A stretch of DNA of 64,000 nucleotides from CADEEN01 sp963840805 (GCA_963840805.1 CAWJAJ010000017.1:496001-560000); one strand, 5' to 3'; positions 30,807 to 40,929 are shown, counted from the stretch's first letter. Numbers and translations: made by a program. The notes: a model not told the origin generated them from the letters alone.

Positions 30807-31405
30807 GGCTCGCCGCGCCAGCCTTCGCACTGCGCTCCTGGTTCAACGCCAGCAACCGCCGCAGGATCTCGTTGTCGCTCATCGCGCTTGACCAGTCGGC
30901 CCAGCCATAGGCGGCGGCGACGGCCGCGTCGAGTGCTTCGTGCGCCTGCGCCAGCCAAGCCGGGCGCTGGTTGTAAAGGTTGGTCAGTGTGCGCCTGGCG
31001 AGTTCCTTCTCGAAGCCGGGCTTGGCGACGATGCGGTCGGGGTATGGCGAGCGCTCCATGCCCAGCGGCACCGCCTCGGGCACGCGCTCGGTCCACTCGG
31101 GTGGGTTGAGCCAGGCGTCGCGCAGATCGACCAGGCGCCTGGCGGCGCGGGCGATGGCCTCGGCGCGCGGGCGCACCGGCGGCGCGAGGCCGGCCGGGAT
31201 CAACGCGCCGCCGTCGACCGGCTCGTTGCGCTGGTGCGCGGCGTCGGCGGGGGGAGGCCGGCGGTGAAGAGTAATGTCTCAAAGCAGGTGGTCGGGGTGT
31301 AGCGCGGGCGGTGTTCCATCGACGTACCCAGGCGTAGCGACCAGAGTTCATGCAAGCGCCTGTGAAGCAGGCCGAAAATGGTGTCGTGGGCGCGATTTCA
31401 CCATG
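30793..31405 (-). pseudogene. C-terminal remnant of a class I DNA methyltransferase (MmeI/type IIG-like)
   Basis: Only the distal part of a large DNA methyltransferase is present. Reading from 31405 leftwards: AHDTIFGLLHRRLHELWSLR, then RPRYTPTTCFETLLF, then after a frameshift near 31270 ARRLVDLRDAWLNPPEW, ARRTLTNLYNQRPAWLAQAH and AVAAAYGWADWSS, to TAA 30793. These blocks follow the SAM-binding and NPPF regions in full-length relatives, so the catalytic half has been deleted. An in-frame TGA blocks the frame just upstream, and a different gene (DUF2238) begins at 31431 on the other strand. Likely a collapsed restriction-modification or phage-defence locus, with the TA pair as survivor. Confidence 0.75.
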
Positions 31406-31430
31406 CCGCTGCGGATGCGATGATCGCCCG

Positions 31431-32102
31431 ATGCCCACTGCCGCCACGCTCTCGCCGCGAGCCCTTGCCCTCTACAGCGCCGCGCTCGTCGCGCTGCTCG
31501 CGGTGTCGGGCTGGCGCCCCTACGACGCCGGCACCTGGGTGCTCGAGGTCGCACCGGTGTTCGTGGTGTTGCCGATCCTGTGGTTCACGCACCGCCGCTT
31601 TCCGCTCACCGCGCTGCTCTACGCGCTGATCTTCGTGCACGCCTGCGTGCTGATGCTCGGCGGCCACTACACCTATGCCCGCGTGCCGCTCGGCGAGTGG
31701 CTGCGCGAGGCCTTCGCGCTCGAGCGCAACCACTACGACCGCATCGGCCACTTCATGCAGGGTTTCGTGCCGGCGATCGTCGCGCGCGAGCTGCTGCTGC
31801 GCCACACCGGCCTGCAGCGCGGCGGCTGGCTGTTCACGGTGGTCACCGCGGTCGCCTTGGCGATCAGTGCGATCTACGAGCTGATCGAATGGGGCGCGGC
31901 GGTGGCGCTCGGTGCCGGCGCCGACGAGTTCCTGGCCACGCAGGGCGACCCGTGGGACACGCAAAAGGACATCGCGTGGGCCTGGATCGGCGCGATGGTC
32001 GCCCAGCTCGCGCTGGCGCGCCGGCACGACCGGCAGCTCGCGGCGCTGGCCGCTCAGCCCGGCGCGGGTGCCGCATCGAGGCCGCGCACCGGTTCAACGT
32101 AG
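31431..32102 (+). CDS. DUF2238 (YjdF-like) inner-membrane protein
   Basis: A 223-residue protein with about six hydrophobic helices. Family signature: NHYDRIGHFMQGFVPAIVARELLLR and SAIYELIEWGAAVALG, then QGDPWDTQKDI near the end. I use ATG 31431 (MPTAATLSPRALAL), since the longer start would read through methyltransferase-remnant DNA. No biochemical role is established. The conserved His/Asp/Glu residues within helices suggest a membrane enzyme or metal site. The tail overlaps the convergent aminotransferase gene by 49 bp. Confidence 0.85.
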   Translation: MPTAATLSPRALALYSAALVALLAVSGWRPYDAGTWVLEVAPVFVVLPILWFTHRRFPLTALLYALIFVHACVLMLGGHYTYARVPLGEWLREAFALERNHYDRIGHFMQGFVPAIVARELLLRHTGLQRGGWLFTVVTAVALAISAIYELIEWGAAVALGAGADEFLATQGDPWDTQKDIAWAWIGAMVAQLALARRHDRQLAALAAQPGAGAASRPRTGST

Positions 32103-32977
32103 CGCGGGTCGTCGTGCAGCGCCCAGTAGGCGGCCTGCAGTTGCGCCGTCACCGGGCCGAAGCTGCCGGGCGCGCGGCCGCCGATGGCCACGCCGTCGAG
32201 GCGGGCGACCGCGATCACGCCACCGCCGGTGCTGCTGAGAAACACCTCGTCGGCACGACGCAGTTCGTCGATGCCGAGCGCGCGCTGCTGCACCTCGAAG
32301 CCGGCGCGTTGCGCGAGCTCGATCACGGTGCGGCGCGACACGCCCTGCAGCACCCCCTCGGCCGGCGTGACCAGCCGCGCCGGCGCGCCGGGCAAGACCG
32401 CGAACACGTTGAACCCCGGCCCTTCGGTGACATGGCCGGCGCCGTCGCTGAGCACCACCGTTTCGCCGCCGCGCTCGTAGGCCTCGAACAGCCCCATCAC
32501 GAAGTCGAGCCAGTGGTAGTTCTTGATGCGCGGATCGACGCTGGCCGGCGGGATGCGCTGCGGCGAGCCGAGCACCACATCGACGCCGCGGCGCTGCTTG
32601 TCGGGGTCGGCGATCCAGACGAACGGGATCGCGAAGGCCATGAAGCGGTTGGTGCAGGTGCGCGGGTCGCGCGAGCCCGGCGCGGGCCGGCCCCGCGTGC
32701 ACAGCAGCTCGACGTAGGCATCGCGCAGCCCGGCGCGGCTCACGCACTCGTGCATCACGCTGCGCATGGCCTCGCGATCGAGCCCCGGGCTCAGGCGCAG
32801 CGCGGCGCAACTGGCCTCGAAGCGGTCGAGATGATCATCGAGGCGAAAGAAGCGGCCCTGCCAGACATGCGCGACGTCGTAGGTGGCGTCGGAGTGCAGG
32901 AAGCCCCAGTCGAAAATCGAAATCTTGGCATCCTCGGGCGCGACGAACGCGCCGTCGACGTAGGCACAGCCTTGCAT
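32054..32977 (-). CDS. Class IV aminotransferase (D-amino acid / branched-chain type)
   Basis: PLP enzyme of fold type IV, 307 residues from ATG 32977 (MQGCAYVDGAFVAPEDAKISIFDWGF), preceded by GGAGAGG. Motifs: FDWGFLHSDATYDVAHVW (N-terminal signature), the PLP Lys in DPRIKNYHWLDFV, and the cofactor-binding VTEGPGFNVFAVL and GVLQGVSRRTVIELA. The LHSDATYD and VTEG patterns are closer to D-amino acid transaminases or 4-amino-4-deoxychorismate lyase relatives than to IlvE; substrate is not assignable from sequence. The frame is clean. Divergent from the AlkX-like gene. Confidence 0.88.
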   Translation of the reverse strand: MQGCAYVDGAFVAPEDAKISIFDWGFLHSDATYDVAHVWQGRFFRLDDHLDRFEASCAALRLSPGLDREAMRSVMHECVSRAGLRDAYVELLCTRGRPAPGSRDPRTCTNRFMAFAIPFVWIADPDKQRRGVDVVLGSPQRIPPASVDPRIKNYHWLDFVMGLFEAYERGGETVVLSDGAGHVTEGPGFNVFAVLPGAPARLVTPAEGVLQGVSRRTVIELAQRAGFEVQQRALGIDELRRADEVFLSSTGGGVIAVARLDGVAIGGRAPGSFGPVTAQLQAAYWALHDDPRYVEPVRGLDAAPAPG

Positions 32978-33036
32978 GGGGCCTCTCCGTTCAATCAGCG
33001 CCAGCATCGTAGCGCGCGCGGGCATGATGGCCGGCG

Positions 33037-34116
<1,080 letters not shown>

Positions 34117-35052
34117 TCAGACGACCAGGCGGCCGTGGCGTGCGGCCAGCGTGATGGTGGCCTCGATGCCGGCCGTGAAGCGCAGGAAATCGGCCTCCAT
34201 GCCGTCGGAGAAGATCACGCCGTTGTCCGGCATGCGCGAGCGCAGCCTGAGCGGCTGTCGCGCGGTGATGCTGCCGTACACCAGGCTCGTCGTCGACGAT
34301 CGGCTCGGAAACGGCTCGCGCACGGCAAACGTCAGTTGCTCCGCGTCCCAGGGCAGGGGCTCGTAGGCCGCACCGGGCCCGGCGGCCTGCAGCGCCCGTG
34401 CGATCCCCAGCGAGCCGGTGACGACGCTCTTCATCCAGGCGGTGGAACCGAGCCCGGTGGAGACGATGATGCCGGACGAGGACTGCGCTTCGCTCTGACC
34501 GCCCAGCTCGATCTCGTACAGCGCCGAGGTGTGCGAACGCGGACCGATGAACAGGTCGTTGACGGCGCGCAGCATCTGCCCGTCGGACAGGCGCGCCTCG
34601 GCCATCGTCACCGCCTTCGTCGCGCGCCGGTCAGCGGCCACGTCGCCGAGCACGGCCCGGATGTCCGACGGTGCGAAGGGCAGCAGCACGCCGTCCCAGC
34701 GGCTCGGCTCCGGGTTCACGCCGACGAGCGGCTGGCCGTCGAGGTACTTCATCGCATTGGCCACCAGACCGTCCTGGCCGAGCGCAACGACGATGTCGTC
34801 GGCTGCGAACACGAAGTTCGGCAGGTAGGTGCGATCGACGACCTGGTAGCGCCCCCAGCCCTGCAGCGCATCGACCGTGAGCTGCAGGCTGTGGGCATAC
34901 GCGGCGTTCTCGCGCAGATAGTCGGAGAAGTCGGCGCCCAGGTGCTCGATGTAGAAGCGAGCCTGGGCCAGCGTGTGGTATTGCGCTACCAACGCCTCGA
35001 GCCGGGTGCGCCGCGTCACCAGCACGACCTTGCGCTCACTGTTGGCGTTCAC
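34117..35052 (-). CDS. NAD-kinase-fold protein (diverged ATP-NAD kinase-like)
   Basis: A 311-residue protein with the NAD kinase layout but altered motifs: VVALGQDGLVANAMKYL (GQDG in place of GGDG), AVNDLFIGPRSHTSALYEI (in place of the NE/D motif), SSGIIVSTGLGSTAWMKSV (family TPTGSTAY position) and GVIFSDGMEADFL. The fold is therefore well supported; activity as an NAD kinase is not. It is the second gene of a two-gene operon: its start overlaps the SPFH gene stop by 17 bp. The pair is divergent from an NrtR-type NAD-linked regulator, which supports a role with NAD(P) or a related nucleotide. The frame is clean. Confidence 0.8.
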   Translation of the reverse strand: MNANSERKVVLVTRRTRLEALVAQYHTLAQARFYIEHLGADFSDYLRENAAYAHSLQLTVDALQGWGRYQVVDRTYLPNFVFAADDIVVALGQDGLVANAMKYLDGQPLVGVNPEPSRWDGVLLPFAPSDIRAVLGDVAADRRATKAVTMAEARLSDGQMLRAVNDLFIGPRSHTSALYEIELGGQSEAQSSSGIIVSTGLGSTAWMKSVVTGSLGIARALQAAGPGAAYEPLPWDAEQLTFAVREPFPSRSSTTSLVYGSITARQPLRLRSRMPDNGVIFSDGMEADFLRFTAGIEATITLAARHGRLVV

Positions 35053-36092
35053 GGGCCTTCCTCGTCGTGTCTTCGCCGCTGGCGCCGGCCATCAGCGCCT
35101 GCAACAGGTCGGGCGAGACGTTGAGTTGCCCGATGCGCTCGGCCTTGTCGGCGATGCCACCGAACGCCTGGGCGATCAACTGTGCCGGCTGCATGCCGAC
35201 CGCAGCCAGCGCCTGGATGGTGCGCGGGTCGGCTCTCTCCAGCGCCTGCATCACGACACCGACACGGTGTGCTTCGGCCTCGGCCAGGGTGTGGCTGTTG
35301 TGTGCCTGGCCCTGCACGAAGTCCTTGCGCTGGATCTCGAGCGCGATATCGGCCGTCATCTGCTCGTTGCGCAGGCCGTTCTCCTTGCGCATCAAGGTCG
35401 CCTTGGCCTCCATCTGCGTTTCGCGGATCTGGCGCTTCTTCTGCTCGACCGCGATGTCGGTGTCGAGCTCGTTCTGGCGGATCGCACGCTCCTTTTCGAC
35501 GGCCGACATGCGGCGTGAATAGACGGCGTCGTCGGCCGCCTTGAGGTTGGACTCGCGCGACTCGGCCTCCAGCGCGCGGGCGATGTCGGGCGTCGGTTTG
35601 ACGGCCATGATCGACACGCCGAGGATCTCCAGGCCCATCGCCGTGATCTCCGGCTGGGCCGCGAGTTCCGTGTTGCGCCTGGCGGGCAATCGCCGCCGAA
35701 GCCCGCAGCGCCTGCTTCAGGTCCAGTGCCTGCACCGCCTGCTGCACGATCACCTCGACCTGCATCGCCACCCGATCGCGCAGGCGCTGCGGATCCTCGG
35801 AAACGTAGGAGCGGCCGTCCTTGCCGAGCGAGAAGTCCATCAGCGCCGCCATGCGCCGCGGGTCGCCGATGCGGTAGGTCACCTGGCCCTGCACCGTGAC
35901 GCTCTGGAAGTCGGCAGTCACGAGCTCGAGGATGAAGGGCCGGTCCTGGCTGGCCACCGGCACGGCCACCAGCGTCGTCGTCGGAGCGTAATAGAAGAAT
36001 GACTGGCCGGCACCCTCGCGCACGACCTTGCCGGCGCGGAACTGCATCAGGTGAACCGTCGGCTGGGACTTGATGAAACGCAGACCAAGCAT
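35036..36092 (-). CDS. SPFH (band 7 / prohibitin-like) domain protein, with one frameshift
   Basis: ATG 36092 follows AGGAGGT: MLGLRFIKSQPTVHLMQFRAGK. The band-7 domain is at residues about 15-190 (YYAPTTTLVAVPVASQDRPF, FQSVTVQGQVTYRI, LRDRVAMQVEVIVQQAVQALDLKQAL). A charged coiled coil follows (KAADDAVYSRRMSAVEKERAIRQNELD over two heptad blocks) and a hydrophobic Ala/Leu C-terminus. There is no N-terminal membrane helix, unlike stomatins or FloT, so it may be a soluble or peripheral scaffold. One extra C near 35693 (AIARRNTELAAQ segment) shifts the frame; otherwise intact at about 350 residues. Co-transcribed with the NAD-kinase-like gene. Confidence 0.85.
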
Positions 36093-36107
36093 CGCGACCT
36101 CCTTGTT

Positions 36108-36147
36108 AGTTGTACTGAACAACTTGCATGAGTTGCACAATACAACT
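36108..36147. promoter_or_regulatory. Twin palindromic operators between SPFH operon and NrtR gene
   Basis: Two 17-bp sites share the form AGTTG-N7-CAACT: AGTTGTACTGAACAACT (36108-36124) and AGTTGCACAATACAACT (36131-36147). Their starts are 23 bp apart, about two helical turns. They fill the 88-bp gap between the divergent starts. A regulator that binds both would control the SPFH/NAD-kinase-like operon and its own gene. The obvious candidate is the adjacent NrtR protein. Confidence 0.75.
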
Positions 36148-36180
36148 TAATATCGACCCCGTCAACCCACCGACCTCGCC

Positions 36181-36939
36181 ATGAACGTGAAGACAACAAA
36201 GTCCAACCCAAGCCCAGCGGCGCCGCGCCGGGCGGCCGCGCTGGCGATGCCGCTCACGACGGTCGATGTCGTGATCTTCACGGTGCTCGACGACGCCTTG
36301 CAGGTGCTGCTGGTGCGACGCCCGGACAACGCCGGGGAGCCCTTTGCCGGGCGCTGGGCGCTGCCGGGCGGCTTCGTCGATGTCGATGTCGATGCCGATC
36401 TCGCAGCCTGTGCAAGACGCAAGCTGCGCGAGAAGGCCGGTGTCGTGAGCCCCTATCTCGAGCAGCTCGGCAGCTGGGGCGGCGCCACGCGCGATCCGCG
36501 CGGCTGGTCGGCCACCCATGTGTATTTCGCCCTCATCGCGGGCCAGGGCGTCGAACTCGCCACCGGCGGCAACGCCACGGCCGCGGCCTGGTTCGGGGCC
36601 GACACCGTGTTGCGCCGGCCCCAGCTCGCGTTCGACCATGCCACGATCCTGCGCGCCGCCGTCGAGCGTCTGCGCAGCAAGGTGGAGTACACATCGTTAC
36701 CGGCCTTCCTGCTGGCCGAGCCTTTCACGCTGCCGCAGCTGCAGCGCATTTACGAGGTGGTGCTCGGCAGGCCGGTGGACAAGAGCGGGTTCCGCACACG
36801 CATGCTGGCGGCGCGCTTCCTGGCGGAAGCCGGCCAGGTCGACGGCGACTCGAACCGCCCGGCGATGGGCTACCGCCTGGTCAACCGGCACGCGGCTGTC
36901 ATGTTTCCGCGCACCTTCAGTCCGCGCGATGGTGACTGA
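36181..36939 (+). CDS. NrtR-type Nudix transcriptional regulator
   Basis: A 252-residue protein with an N-terminal Nudix-fold domain and a C-terminal winged helix, the NrtR architecture. The Nudix box is degenerate: GGFVDVDVDADLAACARRKLREKAGV lacks the full catalytic GX5EX7REUXEEXGU set (the REUXEE acidic residues are mostly lost), as in sensor-only NrtR proteins. The C-terminus has FTLPQLQRIYEVVLGRPVDKSGFRTRM and ends GYRLVNRHAAVMFPR, typical of the DNA-binding domain. NrtR proteins sense ADP-ribose or related NAD metabolites. Here the divergent genes are SPFH and NAD-kinase-like rather than NAD biosynthesis. The frame is clean. Confidence 0.85.
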   Translation: MNVKTTKSNPSPAAPRRAAALAMPLTTVDVVIFTVLDDALQVLLVRRPDNAGEPFAGRWALPGGFVDVDVDADLAACARRKLREKAGVVSPYLEQLGSWGGATRDPRGWSATHVYFALIAGQGVELATGGNATAAAWFGADTVLRRPQLAFDHATILRAAVERLRSKVEYTSLPAFLLAEPFTLPQLQRIYEVVLGRPVDKSGFRTRMLAARFLAEAGQVDGDSNRPAMGYRLVNRHAAVMFPRTFSPRDGD

Positions 36940-36999
36940 CGGTGCGACGGGCCTGGCTGCGGCGAGGCCGAGCCCCCAAGGGCGCGCTGGGCGTGCCGC

Positions 37000-38649
37000 T
37001 CAAGTCACCGGCGCGGGATTGAACAGCACCAGCGCGTTGTGCAGCTGCCACTGCTCGGCCCAGGTCTTGCTGCGGCCGCTGGCGACATCGAGCATCAGCC
37101 GGAACAACGCCCAGCCGACGTCCTCGATCGTCGCCGACCCCTCGGCGATGGTGCCGGCGTTCAGATCCATCAGGTCGTGCCAGCGCCGCGCCAGGTCGCT
37201 GCGCGTGGCGACCTTGATCACCGGGCATGCCGCCAGGCCGTACGGGGTGCCGCGGCCGGTGGTGAAGACGTGCAGGTTCATGCCGGCGGCCAGCTGCAGC
37301 GTGCCGCAGATGAAGTCGCTGGCCGGCGTGGCGGCGTAGACCAGCCCTTTCCTGCCTTGCAGCTTCTCGCCCGGCGCGAGCACGCCGCTGATCGGCACGC
37401 TGCCGCTCTTGACGATCGAGCCCATCGCCTTCTCGACGATGTTGGACAGCCCGCCGGCCTTGTTGCCCGGCGTGGTATTGGCACTGCGGTCGACGCTGCC
37501 GCGCTGCAGGTAGGCGTCGTACCAGGCCATCTCGCGCACCATCGCGTCGGCGACGGCAGGCGTCGCCGCGCGGGCGGTGAGCTGGTCGATCGCGTCGCGC
37601 ACCTCGGTGGTTTCGCTGAACATCACCGTGGCGCCGGCGCGCACCAGCAGGTCGGTGCAGTAGCCCACCGCAGGGTTGGCGGTGACGCCGCTGAAGGCAT
37701 CGCTGCCGCCGCATTGCACGCCGACCACCAGTTCGCTCGCCGGCACCGTCTCGCGCCGGCGTGCGTTCAGGCGTTCGAGGTGCTCCTCGGCGCTGCGCAG
37801 GATCGAGTCGATCATCGACTGGAAACCGACATGCGCCTCGTCCTGCAGGCGCACGACGTCCAGCCCGGCATCGGCGCTGGTGCCGACATCGGCGACGTTG
37901 CGTTCGTCGACGGCCTCGCCGGGCCGCCCCGAGAGGCCAACGCCCCCTCGGGGGGCCGACGCCGCAGGCGTCTTGGGGGCCGATATCGCGATCGTGCCGG
38001 GCGGCAACAGGCGCTCGGGCTGCAACTTCTCGCAGCCCAGGCTCAGCACCATCACCTCGCCGCCGAAGTTCGGGTTCTGGCTGATGTGGCGCAGCGTGCG
38101 GATCGGAATCACCGCGTCGGGCGCGTCGATCGCCACGCCACAGCCGTAGGTGTGCTCCAGGCCGACCACGCCGTCGACGTTCGGATACTTCGGCAGCAGC
38201 TCCTTGCGGATGCGCTCGACGGCGATGTCGAGCACGCCGGCCACGCACTGCACGGTCGTCGTGATCGCCAGCAGGTTGCGCGTGCCGACGCTGCCGTCGG
38301 CGTTGCGGTAACCCTCGAAGCTGTAGCCCTCGAGCGCGGGCTGCGGCGCCGGCTTGACGGTGGCGATCGGCAGGCCCGTGAGCTCGCGCGCGGGCGGCAT
38401 CTCGAGCAGGCGCTCATGCACCCAGCTGCCGGCGGCGATGTCGCGCAGCGCACGGCCGATGACGACGCCATAGCGGACGATCTCGGCGCCGGCCGGCAGA
38501 TCGACGAGCGCCACCTTGTGCGCCTGCGGCACCTTCTCGCGCAGCACCGGCCCGCCGGGCAAGGCGGTACCGGCGGGCAGCCCGCCGTCGTTGCCGACGA
38601 TCGCGACGTTGTCGCGCTCGTGCATACGGATGGTCACCGCCTCGGCCAT
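37000..38649 (-). CDS. garD: Galactarate dehydratase (GarD/UxaA family)
   Basis: Dehydrates meso-galactarate to 5-keto-4-deoxy-glucarate. It has an N-terminal SAF-type domain (MAEAVTIRMHERDNVAIV) and a UxaA-type body: GTRNLLAITTTVQCVAGVLD, GLEHTYGCGVAIDAP, GVQCGGSDAFSGVTANPA and a GarD-like WYDAYLQRGSVDRSANTTPG, then SNIVEKAMGSIVKSG. Length 549 exceeds E. coli GarD (523) because of an in-frame insert (about residues 222-244) made by a GC-rich repeat. Altronate dehydratase is the alternative, but the ANTTPGNKxGG/SNIVEKAMGS stretch and the uronate dehydrogenase context favour galactarate. Follows the SMP-30 gene with a 2-bp gap. Confidence 0.88.
   Translation of the reverse strand: MAEAVTIRMHERDNVAIVGNDGGLPAGTALPGGPVLREKVPQAHKVALVDLPAGAEIVRYGVVIGRALRDIAAGSWVHERLLEMPPARELTGLPIATVKPAPQPALEGYSFEGYRNADGSVGTRNLLAITTTVQCVAGVLDIAVERIRKELLPKYPNVDGVVGLEHTYGCGVAIDAPDAVIPIRTLRHISQNPNFGGEVMVLSLGCEKLQPERLLPPGTIAISAPKTPAASAPRGGVGLSGRPGEAVDERNVADVGTSADAGLDVVRLQDEAHVGFQSMIDSILRSAEEHLERLNARRRETVPASELVVGVQCGGSDAFSGVTANPAVGYCTDLLVRAGATVMFSETTEVRDAIDQLTARAATPAVADAMVREMAWYDAYLQRGSVDRSANTTPGNKAGGLSNIVEKAMGSIVKSGSVPISGVLAPGEKLQGRKGLVYAATPASDFICGTLQLAAGMNLHVFTTGRGTPYGLAACPVIKVATRSDLARRWHDLMDLNAGTIAEGSATIEDVGWALFRLMLDVASGRSKTWAEQWQLHNALVLFNPAPVT
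37920..37985. repeat. GC-rich interspersed repeat inside garD
   Basis: About 65 bp with the CCCCTCGGGGGG palindrome followed by GACGCCGCAGGCGTC and TTGGGGGC. Related GC-rich CCCCTTCGGGGG-type pieces sit between genes at about 41410-41455 and 59438-59478, and a weaker one near 3240-3300. Here it lies in frame within garD and adds about 22 residues (APKTPAASAPRGGVGLSGRP) that break an otherwise conserved stretch. Confidence 0.65.
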
Positions 38650-38651
38650 GG

Positions 38652-39603
38652 TCACGCGCCCCGCGTGTTCACATAGAGGGCATAGAGCGAATGGCTGCTG
38701 GCCATGAACAGGCGGTTGTTCTTGGCACCGCCGAAGCACAGGTTTGCGCAGCGCTCGGGCAGGTGGATGTGGCCGATGGCCTGGCCGGTGGCTTCGTACA
38801 CGCGCACGCCGTCCAGGCCCGCCGATGGCACGCGGCCGTTGCTGCCGTAGCCACACCAGATATGGCCCTGCGCGTCGACGGCGATGCCGTCGAGCGCGCC
38901 GCCATCGCTGGCGTCGATGACCGGTCGCTTGTTCGACAGCGCGCCGTTGGCGCCGACGCGGTAGGCCCACAGCCGGCGGTGCGGCTCGGCGCGGCTCTCG
39001 ACGACGTACAGCTCCGACTCGTCGGGTGAGAACGCCAGCCCGTTCGGGCCCTTCAGGTCGGTGATCACCTGCTGCAACGGTCCGTCGGGCGGCAGCCGGT
39101 AGACCGCGTGCGGCAGTTCGGGCGTGGCCGGCTCGCCTTCCCAGTGCCCGCCGATGCCGAACGTCGGATCGGTGAACCAGATCGCGCCGTCGCGCGCGCA
39201 GACGATGTCGTTGGGCGAGTTCAGGCGCTTGCCGTCGAAGCGGTCGGCCAGCACGGTGATGGTGCCGTCGTATTCGGTGCGCGTGATGCGGCGCGTGAGG
39301 TGCTCGCACGACACCAGCCGGCCCTGGCGGTCGCGGCGAGTGGCCGTTGGCGTTATCGGCCGGCGCGCGAAACACGCTCGTGGCGCCCGAGGTCTCATCC
39401 CAGCGCAGGATGCGGTTGTTCGGGATGTCGGACCACAGCAAATAGCGTCCATCGCCGAACCACACCGGCCCTTCGGCCCAGCGAAAGCCGGTGGCCAGTT
39501 GCTCGACGCTGGCGCTGTAGAGGCGCAAGTCGCGGAAGGCGTCGTCGAGGACCTCGACCGCCGGGTCGGGGTAGCGCGGGTTCGGCGTGAAGGCGACGCT
39601 CAC
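38652..39603 (-). CDS. SMP-30/gluconolactonase family lactonase, with one frameshift
   Basis: Six-bladed beta-propeller metal-dependent lactonase. GTG 39603 overlaps the TRAP permease stop (GTGA). Motifs: WAEGPVWFGDGRYLLWSDIPNNRILRW split over two blades (metal-binding Glu in AEGP), LNSPNDIVCARDGAIWFTDP (metal-binding Asn), GPNGLAFSPDE and ALDGIAVDAQGHIW (Asp). One extra C near 39343 separates the first 95 residues from the rest (NANGH / TRDRQGRLVSCEHL). Corrected length is about 316. In this cluster it most likely opens the aldarolactone produced by uronate dehydrogenase. Confidence 0.88.
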
Positions 39604-40881
39604 TTGAACAAGCCCGGCAACCAGGTCGAGAACGCCGGCACGTAGGTCACGAGTGCCAGGCACAGGCCGAGCGCGCCGTAGAAGGGCCAGATGCTCTTCA
39701 TCACCTCACCGACCGAGACCTCGCCGATGGCGCAGCCGACGAACTGCACCGTGCCCACTGGCGGCGTGTTCAGACCCAGCGCGCAGTTGATCAGCATGAT
39801 CGATGCCGAACTGCAGCGGGTCCATACCGAACTGCATCGCGATCGGCATGAAGATCGGGGTGCAGATCAGGATCGTGGGCGCCATGTCGAGGAAGGTGCC
39901 GAGCACGAACAGCAGCACGTTGATCATCAAGAAGATGATCCACGGCGTGTCGGAGAACGACTTCATCAGCTCGCCGGTCTTCTGCGGCACTTCGTACAGC
40001 GCCAGGAAATAGCCGAAGGCCGCCGAGATGCCGATCAGCAGCAGCACCACGCCGGTGGTTTTGCAGGCCTTGGCGCAGGCCTTGACGAAGTTGTGCCAGC
40101 TCAGCGAACGATAGACGAAGACCGTGATCAAAAGCGCCCACGCGACCGCGATCGAGGCCGACTCGGTGGCGGTGAAGGCGCCCGAGAGAATGCCGCCGAG
40201 GATGATGAACACCACCAGCAGGCCCGGCAGCGAAGCGGCGAAGGCCGCCAGCACTGCACCCCAGCCCGGGAAGGCGCCGCGCGTCGCATAGCCGCGCTTC
40301 CTGGCCACGTAGTAGGCGGCGCCGAGATTGCAGACCGTCAGCAGCAGCGCTGGCACCAGACCCGCCAGGATCAGCCCGAGCACGCTGACCGAGGCCAGCC
40401 CCGAGGTCGCCAGCGTGAACAGGATCAGGTTGTGCGAAGTGGGCATCAGCGCGCCGACCAGCGAGGCATGCGTCGTGACGTTGACCGCATAGTCGGCGTC
40501 GTAGCCTTCCTTCTTCATCAGCGGGATCATCACGCTGCCCATCGCCGACACGTCGGCCACCGGCGAGCCGACGATGCCGCCAAACAGGGTGCAGCCGAGG
40601 ACGTTGCTCATGCCCAGGCCGCCGCGCACGTGGCCGACCAGCGAGTTGGCGAAGCGCACGAGCGGTCGGCAATGCCGCCGTAGAGCATCAGCTCGCCGGC
40701 GAAGACGAAGAAGGGGATCGCCAGGAAGCTGAAGACTTGCATGCCGCCGGCCATCTGGAACACCACCGCCATCGGCGGCACGGCGACCAGGATCGTGGCA
40801 ATCGACGACAGGCCGATCGAGAACGCCACCGGCACGCCGAGCAGCAGCAGCGTGAAGCTGCCGGCAAGACGACCGTTCCAT
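39600..40881 (-). CDS. TRAP transporter large permease (DctM), with frameshifts
   Basis: Twelve-helix permease for a sodium-driven, binding-protein-dependent carboxylate transporter. Family text: LLLLGVPVAFSIGLSSIAT, FFVFAGELMLYGGIADR, GCTLFGGIVGSPVADVSAMG, IPLMKKEGYDADYAVNVT, TATESASIAVAWAL, FLDMAPTILICTPIFMPIA and, in another frame, NCALGLNTPPVGTVQF. Breaks lie near 40860 (start region), 40672 and 39802. The start near 40881 is approximate because of the first break. Adjacent DctQ- and DctP-type genes complete the system; sugar acids are the inferred substrate. Confidence 0.88.
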
Positions 40882-40929
40882 CAGCGGACTCCCTCGAGGG
40901 TTTGCCGGCCTCGGCAACGGTTACTTCGT

